Shown one piece after another: positions 62,040 through 64,000 of a DNA stretch of 64,000 nucleotides; position 1 is the stretch's first letter; the number at the start of each line of letters is the position of its first letter. The notes under the pieces were generated by a model. It had not been told where the DNA came from and made no database searches. It worked only from the letters and a program-made list of their open reading frames with translations. Source of the DNA: Candidatus Stoquefichus sp. SB1 (GTDB taxonomy: Bacteria > Bacillota_I > Bacilli_A > Erysipelotrichales > Coprobacillaceae); the NCBI RefSeq assembly GCF_001244545.1, contig NZ_LN852696.1, positions 992,001-1,056,000 on the forward strand, written 5' to 3'. A program made the position numbers and the translations under genes.

Positions 62040-62954
62040 ATGGATTTTGATCAATTATTTTTTGACTTAGTTGATTTAGATTTGGGTGAAATTATAGAAA
62101 ATGAACCAATGTATAAACATACAACATTCAAAGTGGGTGGCCCTGCTCGCTTTTTTATAAATATTAAAGATATTGATGCTTTAAGACGTGGTATTCAATA
62201 TTGTCGTCAACATCAGGTTAAGCATATGACAATTGGAAAAGGATCGGATATTTTATTTTCGGATAAAGAATATGAAGGTGTTATTTTTTCATTGTCACAA
62301 GGATTAAATCAAGTCCATTTTAATGGTTTGCAAATTCGTGCTGAGGCTGGTGTGAGTATGATTTATTTAGCTTATGAGGCAGCCAAAACGGGTTTGTCTG
62401 GTTTTGAATTTATGGGTGGTATCCCTGGTACTGTTGGTGGTGGCGTTTATATGAATGCGGGTGCCTATAAGTACTGTATGGCAGATGTTTTTGAATCTGC
62501 TCTTATACTCGATGATAATGGAAAGTTAATAACTCTTTCAAAGGAAGAAATGGCTTTTGATTATCGTAAGTCTATTTTACAGCAACATAAAGATTGGGTG
62601 TTAGTTGAAGCAACTTTTCAAATGATGCCACGAGATCCTCAGGAAATCATGAGAGTTTTAGATAAACGTAAAGAAAAACGTATGTCAACACAACCATGGA
62701 ATTTTGCAAGTGCTGGCAGTATTTTTAGAAATCCTGATGAAAAACCAGCATGGCAATATATTGATGAATGTCATTTAAGAGGTTATGAAATAGGTGGAGC
62801 ACAAGTGTCACCAAAGCATTCTAATTTTATTGTCAATAATGGTTATGCCAGTGCTAAAGATATATTGGATTTAATTTTGTTAGTTGAAAAAACAGTATTT
62901 GACCGTTTTCGTGTGGAGTTGAAAAAAGAAGTCATTTTGGTTAACTGGGAGTAG
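62040..62954 (+). CDS. murB: UDP-N-acetylenolpyruvylglucosamine reductase
   Basis: 304 aa FAD enzyme, type II (short) form as in Gram-positives. HTTFKVGGPARF, IGKGSDILFSD, MGGIPGTVGGGVYMNAGAY, catalytic serine region FASAGSIFRNP, and SPKHSNFIVN. It reduces UDP-GlcNAc-enolpyruvate to UDP-MurNAc with NADPH. AAAGGAAAT ribosome site. Confidence 0.95.
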   Translation: MDFDQLFFDLVDLDLGEIIENEPMYKHTTFKVGGPARFFINIKDIDALRRGIQYCRQHQVKHMTIGKGSDILFSDKEYEGVIFSLSQGLNQVHFNGLQIRAEAGVSMIYLAYEAAKTGLSGFEFMGGIPGTVGGGVYMNAGAYKYCMADVFESALILDDNGKLITLSKEEMAFDYRKSILQQHKDWVLVEATFQMMPRDPQEIMRVLDKRKEKRMSTQPWNFASAGSIFRNPDEKPAWQYIDECHLRGYEIGGAQVSPKHSNFIVNNGYASAKDILDLILLVEKTVFDRFRVELKKEVILVNWE

Positions 62955-62963
62955 GTGATGAAT

Positions 62964-63731
62964 ATGTCTCATCAGCAGGAGTACTATTATAATGAACATG
63001 ATGAGAACCAGGTTAAAAAAATATTGAAAACAAAAAAGAAAAAGAAATTGAAAAGACGAATTAAGATTTTGTTATTTTTGATTGTTTTTGTATGTATTGG
63101 TTCCTATTTTTTAAGTGATTATTCAAAAGTTAAATCAATGACAGTAACAGGTTGTCAAGAAGTCAAAGAGGAAGATATTTTAAACCATATTTCAGTTGAT
63201 AAAAATTCTTTTTACTTATTTGTCAATACGAGCCGTTTAGAAGATGAAATCAAAGAAGTGCCCTTGGTCAAAAAAGCTCAGGTTAGCAAAGATCTTTTGG
63301 GTCATATTAAGATTGAAATTGTAGAGGCTGATAAGGTGGCTTATTGTATTATTGATAAAAAAACATATGTTATTGATGAATTGGGAAATGTAGTAGAGAC
63401 AAAGGATCAAAAGATTATTCAATCTTTACAGGCAACTCCGCGTTTGAGTGAATTTAAAGATTTGAAATTTTTAAAAACTTTTGCGAAAGAATATGTAAAA
63501 TTGCCTGAACTTATAAAAAGTCAAACGAGTGATATTGTCTATTCTCCTCAGGTTGCTGATGAAACAAGAATAAAATTTTTGATGGATGATGGAAAAACAC
63601 TTTATCTAAGAGTGGAAGATATGGTCGAACAGTTAAATAAATTTGATTATGAAGCCAATAAGACAGTTTTTAAGGATCAATGTGTTTTTAAGTTTGAAGG
63701 AAAAAATGTATATATGGAAAAATGTAAATGA
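62964..63731 (+). CDS. ftsQ: FtsQ/DivIB cell-division protein
   Basis: 255 aa. Basic cytoplasmic N-terminus (KKILKTKKKKKLKRR), one membrane helix (about residues 35-52), then a POTRA domain (VKSMTVTGCQEVKEEDIL) and beta domain. Divisome assembly protein. GTG 62955 and ATG 62958 are possible starts, but AGGTGATG fits ATG 62964 best. Overall position after murB matches the Bacillus dcw order. Confidence 0.88.
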   Translation: MSHQQEYYYNEHDENQVKKILKTKKKKKLKRRIKILLFLIVFVCIGSYFLSDYSKVKSMTVTGCQEVKEEDILNHISVDKNSFYLFVNTSRLEDEIKEVPLVKKAQVSKDLLGHIKIEIVEADKVAYCIIDKKTYVIDELGNVVETKDQKIIQSLQATPRLSEFKDLKFLKTFAKEYVKLPELIKSQTSDIVYSPQVADETRIKFLMDDGKTLYLRVEDMVEQLNKFDYEANKTVFKDQCVFKFEGKNVYMEKCK

Positions 63732-63762
63732 TGTATCTTGATGGACAAGGTGCATCATTTTT
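63726..63762 (+). terminator. possible intrinsic terminator between ftsQ and ftsA
   Basis: AATGATGTA-type stem at 63727-63735 with TGCATCATT (63751-63759), wobble pairs, 15-nt loop, then T run. Confidence 0.5.
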
Positions 63763-63816
63763 GATAAAAAAACATAGATTGTTTCAAGATTATGTGTTTT
63801 CTTATCAGAAGATTTA

Positions 63817-63825
63817 TGATACAAT
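63817..63825 (+). promoter_or_regulatory. extended -10 promoter of ftsA
   Basis: TG-a-TACAAT without a clear -35; AAAGGAG and ATG 63859 follow. Suggests that ftsA has its own transcript. Confidence 0.5.
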
Positions 63826-63858
63826 GTTAAAGAAGTATTTTTTAAAGGAGAATCATTT

Positions 63859-64000
63859 ATGAAAGATATCTATGCTGTATTAGATATAGGGAGCGCAACA
63901 GTAAAATTGCTTGTTGGAGAAGTCGTTAGCGCAAATATCAATATATTATTTTCAAAGAAAATAACGAGTCATGGCATTCACAAAGGGAAGATTGAAAGTA
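63859..64000 (+). CDS. ftsA: cell-division protein FtsA (5' part only, cut by the window end)
   Basis: The first 47 residues are visible: IYAVLDIGSATVKLLVGEV is the actin-fold phosphate-1 loop of FtsA, followed by the region leading to HGIHKGKI. AAAGGAG supports ATG 63859. Position after ftsQ agrees with the dcw order; ftsZ would be expected next, outside the window. Confidence 0.85.
   Translation, partial: MKDIYAVLDIGSATVKLLVGEVVSANINILFSKKITSHGIHKGKIES

Overview
The window is chromosomal DNA from a low-G+C, anaerobic, probably gut-dwelling member of the Bacillota. The protein set (Rnf complex, flavodiiron protein with rubredoxin, LoaP-type regulators, RclA-like reductase, Mbeg1-like protein) and the strong A/T bias suggest an Erysipelotrichia/Coprobacillus-type organism. 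That placement is an inference from gene content; no rRNA gene is present to test it.

Layout. 0-3.8 kb: alanine racemase, Nudix hydrolase, a cysteine-free thioredoxin-fold membrane protein, a PAS-GGDEF protein and a TetR regulator. 3.8-16.9 kb: an exopolysaccharide/capsule locus. It opens with a 140-bp segment bounded by inverted near-palindromic 26-bp repeats. A good promoter inside this segment points AWAY from the locus in this assembly, so it looks like an invertible (phase-variable) promoter read in the OFF state. Two tandem NusG-paralogue (LoaP-like) antiterminators follow, then a leader with hairpins and an intrinsic terminator. The operon after that holds an acyltransferase, priming sugar transferase, two GT2s, GT4, GT11 fucosyltransferase, pyruvyl transferase, an FrhB-like Fe-S protein, Wzy and Wzx. 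Two decorating-enzyme genes (a NeuD-like acetyltransferase and an acyltransferase-3) are decayed. 16.9-27.6 kb: an unrecognised gene, fucO-type dehydrogenase, a 48-aa membrane peptide, C26 peptidase, CNNM/CBS protein, YihY, an RlmD-like protein without its catalytic cysteine, and a minus-strand thiol-stress operon (RclA-like reductase, thioredoxin, CcdA-TlpA fusion, HxlR).

27.7-34.7 kb: an rnf operon (C, D fused to two FMN-binding domains, G, E, A, a 57-aa Cys/His-rich membrane peptide, and a very short RnfB), then a flavodiiron protein with an overlapping rubredoxin gene. 34.7-52.5 kb: MarR with its own operator, a heterodimeric ABC exporter, topB, thioredoxin, HD protein, an RsmF-like methyltransferase, tag, a GH1 6-phospho-beta-glucosidase, tRNA-Leu(CAA), a pRiA4b ORF-3-like protein, an esterase, an Mbeg1-like protein, an LCP ligase, a DUF3783-like protein and a DUF1846 protein. 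52.7-64 kb: the division and cell-wall cluster (mraY, murD, ftsW/spoVE, murG, murB, ftsQ/divIB, start of ftsA). It is interrupted between murD and ftsW by a complete Bce-type module (response regulator, intramembrane-sensing kinase, ABC ATPase, ABC permease) with its own terminators and two TNACA-N4-TGTAA boxes.

The most interesting points are the OFF-oriented invertible promoter stacked on two LoaP paralogues and a terminator-bearing leader, the unusual Rnf architecture, and the Bce module inside the division cluster. Start codons were chosen by ribosome-binding-site spacing, so many differ from the longest open frame.
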